64,000 bases of DNA from assembly GCF_021654115.1 (NCBI RefSeq), contig NZ_JAIWJF010000006.1:120036-184035 (forward strand). Direction: 5' to 3'. Positions 19,120 through 26,498 of the stretch are shown one piece after another. The translations under genes were made by a program, and so were the position numbers. Below the pieces are notes generated by a model. That model saw nothing but the letters and a program-made list of their open reading frames with translations, made no database searches and was not told the DNA's origin. Source of the DNA: Furfurilactobacillus milii. Lineage in GTDB: Bacteria > Bacillota > Bacilli > Lactobacillales > Lactobacillaceae. Each line of letters starts with the position of its first letter. Positions within the stretch are counted from its first letter, which is position 1.

Positions 19120-19569
19120 ATGGCATTTCCACCAAAAGACATTATGGTACCCCTCGATGGTTCCAAAAATGCTGAACGGGCTTTGACAACAGCCATTGCT
19201 CTGGCGAAAGAAAACAAGGCTCGTTTACACCTCGTCCGTGTCATTGACCCAAACATCTATGCTGCTTACGGTGGTGGCGCTAATGCGACCGTATTTAACG
19301 AGGATGTTCGACTCGCAACCGAAAATTATTTAGAGGATGTTGCCAAGCGAGTTAAGGAAAGTGGTTTTACAAACTTTTCAACAAAGCTACTGCAAGGCAA
19401 TATTAAATCTACGCTTGCTCGTAGCTATCCAGAAGAGCACAAAATTGATTTAATCATTATTGGGGCTACGGGGATGAACGCCATCAGTCAGGCGGTCATG
19501 GGATCAGTTACTGCCTATGTTGTTCGAAATGCGACTGTTAACGTGTTTGTAGTTAAAGATGACGCCTGA
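19120..19569 (+). CDS. universal stress protein
   Basis: A 149-residue UspA-family protein. It starts DIMVPLDGSKNAERAL and ends with the nucleotide-binding motif GATGMNAISQAVMGSVTAYV (G-2x-G-9x-G-S/T pattern), so it is of the ATP-binding type. Members respond to energy, acid or redox stress. A strong AAGGAGGCG fixes the ATG at 19120, though the frame is open about 100 bases upstream. A palindrome and possible promoter lie in its leader. It is followed by a terminator. Confidence 0.93.
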   Translation: MAFPPKDIMVPLDGSKNAERALTTAIALAKENKARLHLVRVIDPNIYAAYGGGANATVFNEDVRLATENYLEDVAKRVKESGFTNFSTKLLQGNIKSTLARSYPEEHKIDLIIIGATGMNAISQAVMGSVTAYVVRNATVNVFVVKDDA

Positions 19570-19580
19570 ATAATGTTGAT

Positions 19581-19623
19581 TAAAACGCTTCTGCCATTAG
19601 TTCGTTTTGGTCGAAGCGTTTTA
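19581..19623. terminator. bidirectional terminator between universal stress and ABC genes
   Basis: TAAAACGCTTC pairs perfectly with GAAGCGTTTTA, giving T-runs in both directions between two convergent genes. Confidence 0.88.
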
Positions 19624-19637
19624 ATTTGCTCTGAATA

Positions 19638-21281
19638 TTAATTATTCTGTGTGTTCTGAGTTCGAGTTAGGTTTGCAAAATCAATGACACGACTAAATAA
19701 TGGCAGAACTTGATCGTGAACCGTGTGACTGATCATAATGAGCGTCAAAGCAGGCATGTTTAATAACAACTTCTCAATACAAATAGCGGTGGCTGGATCG
19801 ATTGCGGAAGTGCCTTCGTCTAACAGAAGCACTTCTGGTTGGCGTAATAAAGCTCTTGCTAATGCTAACCGTTGTCGTTGACCGCCAGATAAGCAATTAC
19901 CGTCAGTGCCAACTTGTAAATTAAGAAAATGAGCTCCATCTTTTTCTGAAGTTACCAATTTCATTTGTAACAGTTGATGAATCAGCTGTTGATCCGTGAA
20001 TGTTTGATTTAACCGCAAATTTTCACGAACCGTGCCCTGAATAAGCAATGGTTGTTGATCTAAGTAAAGAACTTTACTTAAGACGTAGTTTGCAGACCTA
20101 GCTGATATTTGATGACGTGATAGCATAATCGTCCCTTCAGTCAGCGGCAAGTAACCAGCAATTAGTTTCAAAAGCGTTGACTTGCCAGTACCACTTGCGC
20201 CAGTTAGCAGGATTTTTTGACCTGGATAAAACGTTTGCGAGACATGATCAATTAGCAGTATCGAGCTTGCTGGATAGTGATATGACACATTATTTAATTG
20301 AAGCACGATTGGTACGTCTTTCTGCGCATTGGTTGTTTTGACGGACGGTGCCGTCATGAAGGCCTGCTCATCAACATATTTTTGAAAAAATGGTTGTGTG
20401 CCGCGAATCAAACCAAGTGTATTGCTCAGGTTGCCCAAACTATTAAAAACATTGCCCGCCAAACTGCCGACCGCGTTGATGGTGCCAATGCTGACAAAGT
20501 GCTGAACAGCCAATAAACCAGCTAGACCAATTAAAACGACTTGCGAAAGAATATTACCTAAAAAGCCGATTATGCCAATCTGTGTCTGAACAACCGTTCG
20601 TTTAACGTTTGCGTATTTCAGTGCCATTGAGGCGGAACGAACTTTAGCAATTAGTAAAGGCAACGATTGAAAAGTGTAGAGTAGGTTGAAGACGTGGAGC
20701 GCATCATGTGTGGCACTAACAAATTGCTCATTTTGATGTGTCAAACCAGTACTCGTAACGCTTAATCGGTGATCCAAAAGGCGCGGCAGTAAAATGATTA
20801 GTCCTGTCAGCACTGCCGCCGCTGAAGCAAGCAACCAATGAAAATAGGCTAGGGTAACTAAGGCCAAAAGTGCACCAGCAATGTCTTCAATAACAACAAA
20901 CAAGCTTTCAAAACCTTGCTGATTAATCAGTTGTAGATCATTATTCAGCCAAGATTCATAAGTTGCTGAGTCACGCCGATTATATATGTTGTAGGGCTCG
21001 GCCGTTAATACAGTGACAATATCCGTTCTGATGGCAATATCGAGGTTTTGAATAAGATGTTGTTCAAAAACTTCAGAGACATATTGAATGAGTGCGACGG
21101 TGCACCAAATACATAACAGTATTCCTACCTGTTGAACGAACTGAATTACTTGCCGTTTGATCAATGTATTTAGAATATTTGCATTGATGACCGACGCGTA
21201 AACCGTCAATGACTGAGCCAAAGTTAACAAACAAATTGCGAAGATGAATTGTCGCTTGAACTGCATAATGTACTTTTTCAT
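19638..21281 (-). CDS. ABC transporter, fused permease and ATPase
   Basis: A 547-residue half-transporter of the exporter type. Six membrane segments occupy roughly residues 1-300. The ATPase domain follows, with Walker A LTGASGTGKSTLL, signature LSGGQRQRLALARALL, Walker B EVLLLDEGTSAID and the H-loop MISHTVHD. There is no N-terminal C39 peptidase domain, so it does not process a leader peptide. The ATG at 21281 follows GGAGGGAA. It is divergent from an Rgg-type regulator across a 113-base gap holding a large dyad, which suggests regulation by that protein. Exported substrate unknown; a peptide or toxic compound is a guess. Confidence 0.9.
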   Translation of the reverse strand: MKKYIMQFKRQFIFAICLLTLAQSLTVYASVINANILNTLIKRQVIQFVQQVGILLCIWCTVALIQYVSEVFEQHLIQNLDIAIRTDIVTVLTAEPYNIYNRRDSATYESWLNNDLQLINQQGFESLFVVIEDIAGALLALVTLAYFHWLLASAAAVLTGLIILLPRLLDHRLSVTSTGLTHQNEQFVSATHDALHVFNLLYTFQSLPLLIAKVRSASMALKYANVKRTVVQTQIGIIGFLGNILSQVVLIGLAGLLAVQHFVSIGTINAVGSLAGNVFNSLGNLSNTLGLIRGTQPFFQKYVDEQAFMTAPSVKTTNAQKDVPIVLQLNNVSYHYPASSILLIDHVSQTFYPGQKILLTGASGTGKSTLLKLIAGYLPLTEGTIMLSRHQISARSANYVLSKVLYLDQQPLLIQGTVRENLRLNQTFTDQQLIHQLLQMKLVTSEKDGAHFLNLQVGTDGNCLSGGQRQRLALARALLRQPEVLLLDEGTSAIDPATAICIEKLLLNMPALTLIMISHTVHDQVLPLFSRVIDFANLTRTQNTQNN

Positions 21282-21294
21282 TTGATTCCCTCCA

Positions 21295-21325
21295 ATGTCT
21301 GTCACTAAGTTTAGTAAACAGACAT
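21295..21325. promoter_or_regulatory. dyad between ABC exporter and Rgg regulator
   Basis: Outer arms ATGTCTGT and ACAGACAT enclose an inner ACTAA-GT-TTAGT dyad. The element begins three bases upstream of the GGAGGG site of the ABC gene and therefore overlaps its promoter or leader. It is a good candidate binding site for the divergent Rgg regulator. Confidence 0.55.
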
Positions 21326-21394
21326 ATGGGCAACTTTTAGAAAATGTGGCGTATACTGCACGTATAGAGGCTTTTAAAAAGAGGGTAACGGAAT

Positions 21395-22327
21395 ATGCAA
21401 AACGAAGACCAATCAACCTTGCCAGCCGGCATTGTGATTAAACAGTTGCGACAGGCTAGGGCGCTGACCCAAAAAGAAGTCTATCAGGACATCGTTTCAC
21501 GTTCTTTTTATAGTCGTTTAGAACACGGTCAGTACGATGTGGATGCAACTCATTTATGGCAGCTACTAGATCGGCTTAGCGTTGGCACAGCGGAATTTGA
21601 TTACCTCAGACGTAATCATCAAATCACATCTGAGGTCAGTTTGCTTAATACAATAAGCGATTTGTATGCACGGCATCGTTTTGATGAGCTAAAACAATTG
21701 TATGTGGCAAAACGAAGCTCACGGTTGGAATTTGATCGATTATTGGCCAGTGAAATCTATACATTAGTGCGCGCGTATGGAACAAATATGTTCAAAATGG
21801 CGGTTGAGCCAAGTTTAATTGCTGTTGAACACTTGGAAAATCTGTCTCAGTGGTCTTTATTCGAACTACAATTAGCCGGCCCAGCGATTTGGACTGTCAA
21901 TTCATTAAAGCGCAAACAGGCATTAGTTGAGCGAGGAGAGGCTTGCTATCATTTTTATGTAGCCATGAATGGCTCATATGCTGCTAATTTAAGAGAGACG
22001 CTGTGGCTTAATTACTTACAGGACTTGCTGACACGACCAACGTATGTAAAGGACGCTAAATTCAGTGATGCCAAGAAAGTTTGGCAGGAAATTGACGCGT
22101 TATCCGATTTGTCATCCGACTTTAATTGCCGACTAGAGCGATTAACAAGCCATGTTATTGGTGCACTCTACTTTGACGATAATCAACAGGCCGCTATTAA
22201 CCAAGCGCATCAATTATTAACGACATTTCGAATGCTTAATGACAAAAGCAAGCATCAAATCTCCATTGAGGAAGAAATTATTACGTTTCAACTCACACGT
22301 GCGCAAGAATACCATCGATATCATTGA
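21395..22327 (+). CDS. Rgg/MutR family transcriptional regulator
   Basis: A 310-residue regulator with an N-terminal XRE-type helix-turn-helix (about 14-70, IKQLRQARALTQKEVYQDIVS) and a long all-helical C-terminal region resembling TPR repeats, the layout of Rgg/MutR proteins. Many Rgg proteins bind short hydrophobic pheromones. I found no convincing pheromone gene on either side. The divergent ABC exporter and the dyad between them suggest that the exporter is a target. A possible -10 TATACT lies about 45 bases before the ATG. Confidence 0.85.
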   Translation: MQNEDQSTLPAGIVIKQLRQARALTQKEVYQDIVSRSFYSRLEHGQYDVDATHLWQLLDRLSVGTAEFDYLRRNHQITSEVSLLNTISDLYARHRFDELKQLYVAKRSSRLEFDRLLASEIYTLVRAYGTNMFKMAVEPSLIAVEHLENLSQWSLFELQLAGPAIWTVNSLKRKQALVERGEACYHFYVAMNGSYAANLRETLWLNYLQDLLTRPTYVKDAKFSDAKKVWQEIDALSDLSSDFNCRLERLTSHVIGALYFDDNQQAAINQAHQLLTTFRMLNDKSKHQISIEEEIITFQLTRAQEYHRYH

Positions 22328-22393
22328 TCTGAATTAAAAAGGTGTTTTTAGTAGGCTTAGCTGCTCGCTGTTAATTCTTTTTTTGAGATGAAA

Positions 22394-22457
22394 TGTAAAA
22401 CATGTTTGACATAAAATGTAAAAGATGTTTTACTTTAAGTGTCAAAGACGTTTGACA
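22394..22457. promoter_or_regulatory. three phased 18-bp operators before the XRE gene
   Basis: Three copies of a near-palindrome TGTMAAA-N4-TTTNACW start at 22394, 22417 and 22440, exactly 23 bases apart. The third, TGTCAAAGACGTTTGACA, has perfect seven-base arms; the first two have six of seven. A TTGACA in copy one (22406-22411) and TTTACT in copy two (22429-22434), 17 bases apart, can serve as -35 and -10, so the operators cover the promoter. The likely binder is the XRE protein encoded just downstream. Confidence 0.75.
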
Positions 22458-22487
22458 TTAGATCAATAAACAAAGGGGCTGACGGTC

Positions 22488-22691
22488 GTGCAGAACGTGA
22501 TCAATTCAACACGTAAGCAGCAAAAACTCTCTCAGGCCGAATTAGCGACTAAAACAGGGGTAACTCGACAAACCATCAACGCGATTGAAAACGATAAGTA
22601 TGATCCGTCTTTGGACTTGGCGTTTAAGTTAGCCGATGCGCTTGGACTGAGAGTAGATCAACTATTTTTATGGGGTGAACGTCATGATTAA
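22488..22691 (+). CDS. small XRE (Cro/C1-type) transcriptional regulator
   Basis: A 67-residue protein that is essentially one helix-turn-helix domain: RKQQKLSQAELATKTGVTRQTINAIENDKYDPSL, then LDLAFKLADALGLRVDQLF. This matches the YozG/small-XRE group that represses adjacent membrane-protein genes. The start is GTG at 22488, with AAAGGGG about ten bases upstream. It overlaps the next gene by eight bases, implying translational coupling. Three phased near-palindromes cover its promoter, so autorepression is likely. Confidence 0.9.
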   Translation: MQNVINSTRKQQKLSQAELATKTGVTRQTINAIENDKYDPSLDLAFKLADALGLRVDQLFLWGERHD

Positions 22692-23181
22692 TACTAAGAA
22701 AAACATGCTGCGCTTTGCACTTGTGGATACTGTCATGGGATGCATGTTTATAGAGTTTAGTTGGCATAATCATTTGTTTAAACCAAGCGGGGGCATCATT
22801 GCAATACTTGCTTTGTTCATTTTTATATTCGCTCGAAACTTTCTTTTGCCAGATGGACGACCAGTATATCGAATGAAGAGTTTGCTTAAAATACGGAAAA
22901 ATAGCCAATCGGTAAGCAATTTACCCAACAATGAGCGTGAATGGCAGCTGATACTTGAAGCAGATTATTTGAGTACTCGAGTTTTAATTATTCTAATGAT
23001 TTTTCCTTTGATTGCTGCAATTTTGATACCTGAGTACGCCAATATCTCTAATGTCAGTCAGTTGATCTCGCTAAACATTGATACGGTTGGATTTATTGTG
23101 GTCTGTCTAATTGCATTAGCATTTTTGATTAAGGAATGGACCATGCTGGCATTATATAGCTGGTTTTCACAGAATAAATAA
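22684..23181 (+). CDS. four-helix membrane protein, first of three paralogs
   Basis: A 165-residue protein I do not recognise. Layout: short KKNM-containing N-terminus, two membrane segments (about 10-25 and 36-55), a cytosolic loop with NEREWQLILEADYLSTRV (83-100), and two more segments (about 101-118 and 133-150), then KEWTMLALYSW. The ATG at 22684 overlaps the XRE gene end and follows GGGGTG. The EREW...A.Y.S..V loop is shared with the two following genes, so the three arose by tandem duplication. Function unknown; tight linkage to the XRE gene suggests it is the regulated output. Confidence 0.8.
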   Translation: MINTKKNMLRFALVDTVMGCMFIEFSWHNHLFKPSGGIIAILALFIFIFARNFLLPDGRPVYRMKSLLKIRKNSQSVSNLPNNEREWQLILEADYLSTRVLIILMIFPLIAAILIPEYANISNVSQLISLNIDTVGFIVVCLIALAFLIKEWTMLALYSWFSQNK

Positions 23182-23224
23182 AAGCATTACATATTTGATT
23201 CGAAAAAGAAGGAGACAATCAACA

Positions 23225-23710
23225 ATGTCCAAAACTAAACGTAACATGCTCATTAACACTTCTGTTTGGACCATTATCTTACTGGAGTTACTTGTACTGA
23301 CATACACCAGGAGTTCCATTAATTTTATTGGTTGGTTACTTGTTTTATTTATTTTAACTATTTTATCAATGACGCAAGCGAACTTTGCGCCAAATCATCA
23401 TGTGAAATTCTTTGATCTAAAGGGAACTAGGCAACCACTGAATATGCTACCAGCCGATGAACGTGAATGGCATGTAATGCAGAAAGCCGATTATGTCAGT
23501 ACTAACGTGACGCTTATACTTCTTAGTGTTCCATTGGGCACAGCCTTCATGCTCCCAAAGATTGCTCAAGATGCAGCCGACAGTGTGATTCCAAATTTAT
23601 TTTCACTTGACGCACTCAGCTTTATCATTGTTTGTTTGATTGTTATGATCTTATTGGTTAAGAAATGGACATATCTGTTTATGTACGTTTTATTAGAACA
23701 AAGAAATTGA
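23225..23710 (+). CDS. four-helix membrane protein, second of three paralogs
   Basis: A 161-residue paralog of the preceding gene. Same order: KRNM near the N-terminus, two membrane segments, a loop with HVKFFDLKG followed by DEREWHVMQKADYVSTNVT (78-96), two more segments and KKWTYLFMY at the end. It shares the VK.FD.K...P..M..DEREW stretch more closely with the third copy than with the first. The ATG at 23225 follows AAGGAG. Not recognised beyond this. Confidence 0.8.
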   Translation: MSKTKRNMLINTSVWTIILLELLVLTYTRSSINFIGWLLVLFILTILSMTQANFAPNHHVKFFDLKGTRQPLNMLPADEREWHVMQKADYVSTNVTLILLSVPLGTAFMLPKIAQDAADSVIPNLFSLDALSFIIVCLIVMILLVKKWTYLFMYVLLEQRN

Positions 23711-23793
23711 AAAATTTAAAATTCTATCAATATGCAATATGTTATATTAACTGACTTGGCAAATAAATAAGTGTAAAGAAAAGAGGGATTTTT

Positions 23794-24297
23794 ATGGTTA
23801 ATGTTAAAAGAAACATGATTATTACAGCAATCTGGGAAACAATTCTCTTATTTTTATTTGTCCCTATGTTAACGTTATTGAGTCAAGGAGCCCATAATGA
23901 CACGGCGATATCTTGGATAACGATGTTCCTAACCTGGGGTGTACTTCTAGTTAGCTTAGTGATGTTCAGACGCAATCAGCAAAAGGGATTAAAACATCGT
24001 GTTAAAATTTTTGATATCAAAGAAAATGGTGAACCAGTAGACATGTTTCATAATGATGAGCGCGAATGGCGATTAATGTTAACTGCGCAATACGTCAGTG
24101 CTCGTGTGACAACATTATTTGCGTTGATTGTTATGGTTGCAGTTCCGCTAACGTCAGGTAGCATTATCAATGCAGGTTCAACAATTCATCTATCTGTGAC
24201 ACTGATGGCTGCTGTACTAACAAGTATCATCGCGGTTGGTTTATTAATTAGCGAATGGTCATATGTAATTGTTTATTTTAAGTTAGACAAAGAATAG
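23794..24297 (+). CDS. four-helix membrane protein, third of three paralogs
   Basis: A 167-residue paralog of the two preceding genes: KRNM at residues 5-8, two membrane segments, HRVKIFDIKENG, DEREWRLMLTAQYVSARVT (88-106), two further segments and SEWSYVIVYF at the end. GAGGG precedes the ATG. The 83-base AT-rich gap before it (with TATAATG-like words) might carry its own promoter. A terminator follows, closing the cassette. Function unknown. Confidence 0.8.
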   Translation: MVNVKRNMIITAIWETILLFLFVPMLTLLSQGAHNDTAISWITMFLTWGVLLVSLVMFRRNQQKGLKHRVKIFDIKENGEPVDMFHNDEREWRLMLTAQYVSARVTTLFALIVMVAVPLTSGSIINAGSTIHLSVTLMAAVLTSIIAVGLLISEWSYVIVYFKLDKE

Positions 24298-24300
24298 CAA

Positions 24301-24365
24301 AAAAGTCGACAGGCTTTGTCGTAAACCTCGAGAAAAAGGGGGTTAAAAGACTGTCGACTTTTATT
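24301..24365 (+). terminator. terminator closing the membrane-protein cassette
   Basis: AAAAGTCGACAG pairs perfectly with CTGTCGACTTTT across a 38-base loop; a T-rich stretch follows. The long loop is unusual. Confidence 0.7.
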
Positions 24366-24599
24366 TTTACTTTCTAGTTTACATAATATACATTATACAA
24401 AGTAGTAAAAGGAGCTCTTCAAATGACGTAACCATGCACTTGAACCTGAATGTCTTGTCTTTTAGACACATCGTTCGACATCAACTGTTCATGTCTCGTA
24501 TACTTCATTTAGACTCACGAACACTTTGCCGTCAATATGTATGTCTAAATTTTTGACACAACTGTCACGTCATCTAATCAATTTTTCGGAGGTTTAATT
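24366..24599 (+). other. intergenic region with a start-stop remnant and a promoter
   Basis: AAAAGGAG (24407-24414) leads directly to ATG-ACG-TAA at 24423, a two-codon frame with a perfect ribosome binding site, which looks like the 5' end of a lost gene. A 40-codon frame from ATG 24434 to 24556 overlaps out of phase, without its own site. TTGACA (about 24553-24558) and TAATCA 16 bases on may be the promoter for the VOC gene. Confidence 0.4.
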
Positions 24600-24968
24600 A
24601 TGATTGTTAAAAATCGCATCATGCTTTATGTGACTAATGTTGCCGTCTGTGCTAATTTTTGGCACAAATATTTTCACGCTGAAATTGCTGAGACCAATGA
24701 GATGCCCGACAAAAGTCAAAACATCGTCTTACGATTCACTTCAGCCCTCGAAATTTCATTATTTACAACGTCGTTCATCAAACGGTATTCACCTGAAGTA
24801 TCACTTACAACGCCGTCATTAATGCTGTTCAGTGATGAATTTGAACAGCTCCATAAAAGATTACCGAATACTGGCCACATTATCGTGAATAACGGTGTGC
24901 GAACATTTAATTTTGCTGACCCTGAAGGCCATTTTTTTGTTCTTGCTGAGCAGTTGAATCAGCAATAA
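24600..24968 (+). CDS. VOC (glyoxalase/bleomycin-resistance fold) family protein
   Basis: A 122-residue single-domain VOC protein. The first half opens IMLYVTNVAVCANFWHKYF, the usual betaalpha unit, and the second ends with FADPEGHFFVLAEQ, where the terminal Glu is the typical metal-ligand position. Small members act in detoxification or antibiotic binding; no specific function can be given. CGGAGG seven bases before the ATG is a strong start. It is convergent with the AraC gene. Confidence 0.82.
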   Translation: MIVKNRIMLYVTNVAVCANFWHKYFHAEIAETNEMPDKSQNIVLRFTSALEISLFTTSFIKRYSPEVSLTTPSLMLFSDEFEQLHKRLPNTGHIIVNNGVRTFNFADPEGHFFVLAEQLNQQ

Positions 24969-25063
24969 CGATAACGCTTGAATTACTGCAATACGTTTTA
25001 ACATATCCGGTTGTATAATACAACTAGTTGAAACTCTCTACCCAATTCAATATAGCTCACAAT

Positions 25064-26269
25064 TTAATGTTGCTGACGGTATTGTCTAGGCGTTTGACCA
25101 CACAACCGTTTAAACCACTTTGTGAAGTAACTGGCATCTTCAAAATTCATCATTGCCGCTATATCAGTAATGCTAGCCGAAGTGGTTGTCAGTTGCTCTT
25201 GAGCAAACGTTAATCTGAACTGATTTTGATAATTCATAAATGTTCGACCTGTTTCACTGCGAAAACGGCTTGCTAAATACTTGGCAGATTTGTGTTGTTG
25301 TGCCGCTAAAGTGGTCAGCTGAATACCGGTATCCCGGTGAGCATAAATCTCAGCTGTGAGTGCATTGATGTCTTTCGAATAATGGTGTTGCTTTGCTAAA
25401 CGAACCTCTTTGGCGAAACGAGTCATTTGCGTCATTAAAATCCCAACAACATCGTTCGTTCTCGTCTGAGCCTCAATCATCTGAATCGTTTGATCGCTAA
25501 TGCCATACGCACTGTCTGCATATAGGCCACCCTGAATGGCTGACCTAGTTGCTAACGTGGTGGCTGCGATGGCTAAGTCTTTTTCATTGCGTAGTTGATT
25601 ACCTGGAGCGACTAGGCCGGGTTTGCCACTGTTGGAGAATCGTTGGAATGCAACGATGACCTGATCATCTTGCCCTGCCCTAATGGTGTTATAAAGGGCA
25701 GTTTCAGCCTGGTAGGAGGCGCGGTTCGATTGTGAGGAAGATGCATCTTTAACTATGGCGTCGACCTTGGGTTGTGGCAAACGAAGTTCACTAGTCAGCT
25801 GATGAATTAATGTGTTGACCGTTTTTTGATCAAACAACGCAGTCAGCAGTAATTCTACACTAGCGATTAATTGCGCTTGGCTGATAACTGTCGGTAGCAG
25901 ACCATTATAGGTTCTGGAAAAATAATCAAATTGTTCAGCCAATGAGGGTGACTGGTTCATTTCTTCTCCAGTCACCCTTTTTAGTTTACGCCCGTCATTT
26001 GTTGAATTGATAAATGGGCCGATGAGGATACCATTGTCCTTGCTTCGTTGACACCACAGGTATTGCTCGCCATGGTCGCCAGCAAAATAGATTAGTTGCG
26101 TTTGGTCATCAATGATGCGATTAAGCGTTTCAAATTGATCCTCTCGTAGTTCGTGCCAACGCACGTTACCTGCACTTATCCAGCGGCTTTTACCGGCAAT
26201 TTTGCTGACAGCAAGGTGCGTTAAGACATAAAAATTGGCTAACACTTGTGCTGTTTGTTTTTGATTCAT
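25064..26269 (-). CDS. AraC family transcriptional regulator
   Basis: A 401-residue regulator. The C-terminal AraC DNA-binding domain (about residues 300-400) has two helix-turn-helix units: TTLAAQQHKSAKYLASRFRSETG and SITDIAAMMNFEDASYFTKWFKRLCGQTPRQYRQ. The N-terminal region (1-290) has no cupin pattern I recognise and resembles the YSIRK-linked AraC type. AGAAGGAA fixes the ATG at 26269 over one six bases upstream. It is divergent from the MFS-GH3 pair and is probably their activator, responding to the transported sugar. Confidence 0.88.
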   Translation of the reverse strand: MNQKQTAQVLANFYVLTHLAVSKIAGKSRWISAGNVRWHELREDQFETLNRIIDDQTQLIYFAGDHGEQYLWCQRSKDNGILIGPFINSTNDGRKLKRVTGEEMNQSPSLAEQFDYFSRTYNGLLPTVISQAQLIASVELLLTALFDQKTVNTLIHQLTSELRLPQPKVDAIVKDASSSQSNRASYQAETALYNTIRAGQDDQVIVAFQRFSNSGKPGLVAPGNQLRNEKDLAIAATTLATRSAIQGGLYADSAYGISDQTIQMIEAQTRTNDVVGILMTQMTRFAKEVRLAKQHHYSKDINALTAEIYAHRDTGIQLTTLAAQQHKSAKYLASRFRSETGRTFMNYQNQFRLTFAQEQLTTTSASITDIAAMMNFEDASYFTKWFKRLCGQTPRQYRQQH

Positions 26270-26411
26270 GGGCATTTCCTTCTAAGTCACGTTGTTTGTT
26301 CACTATTCTTAAATACCAGCTAAACCAATTCTAAAAATAATGTTCCAACAGTGCTTTTTTCAAGGGTATTTTACCAGTTTTTACGACAATAGTTGATAAA
26401 ATAAGCTTAAA

Positions 26412-26425
26412 TGTAAGCGTTACCA
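26412..26425. promoter_or_regulatory. cre site (CcpA binding)
   Basis: TGTAAGCGTTACCA matches the Gram-positive catabolite-responsive consensus TGWAARCGYTWNCW at every position. It lies about 75 bases upstream of the MFS start and between divergent genes, so CcpA repression of the transporter and GH3 genes by preferred sugars is likely. Confidence 0.8.
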
Positions 26426-26498
26426 TTTTAGACCATTCGTGTACCTGCTTACAGGAGTGGCTAATGTTGTTGTCATTATACTAAAGGAGTTGGTCATC

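Noticed and set aside
22328..22487. Small pheromone (SHP-type) gene next to the Rgg regulator
   Set aside because: The only ATG frame there is eight codons (MKCKTCLT) inside the operator array, without the hydrophobic pattern expected.
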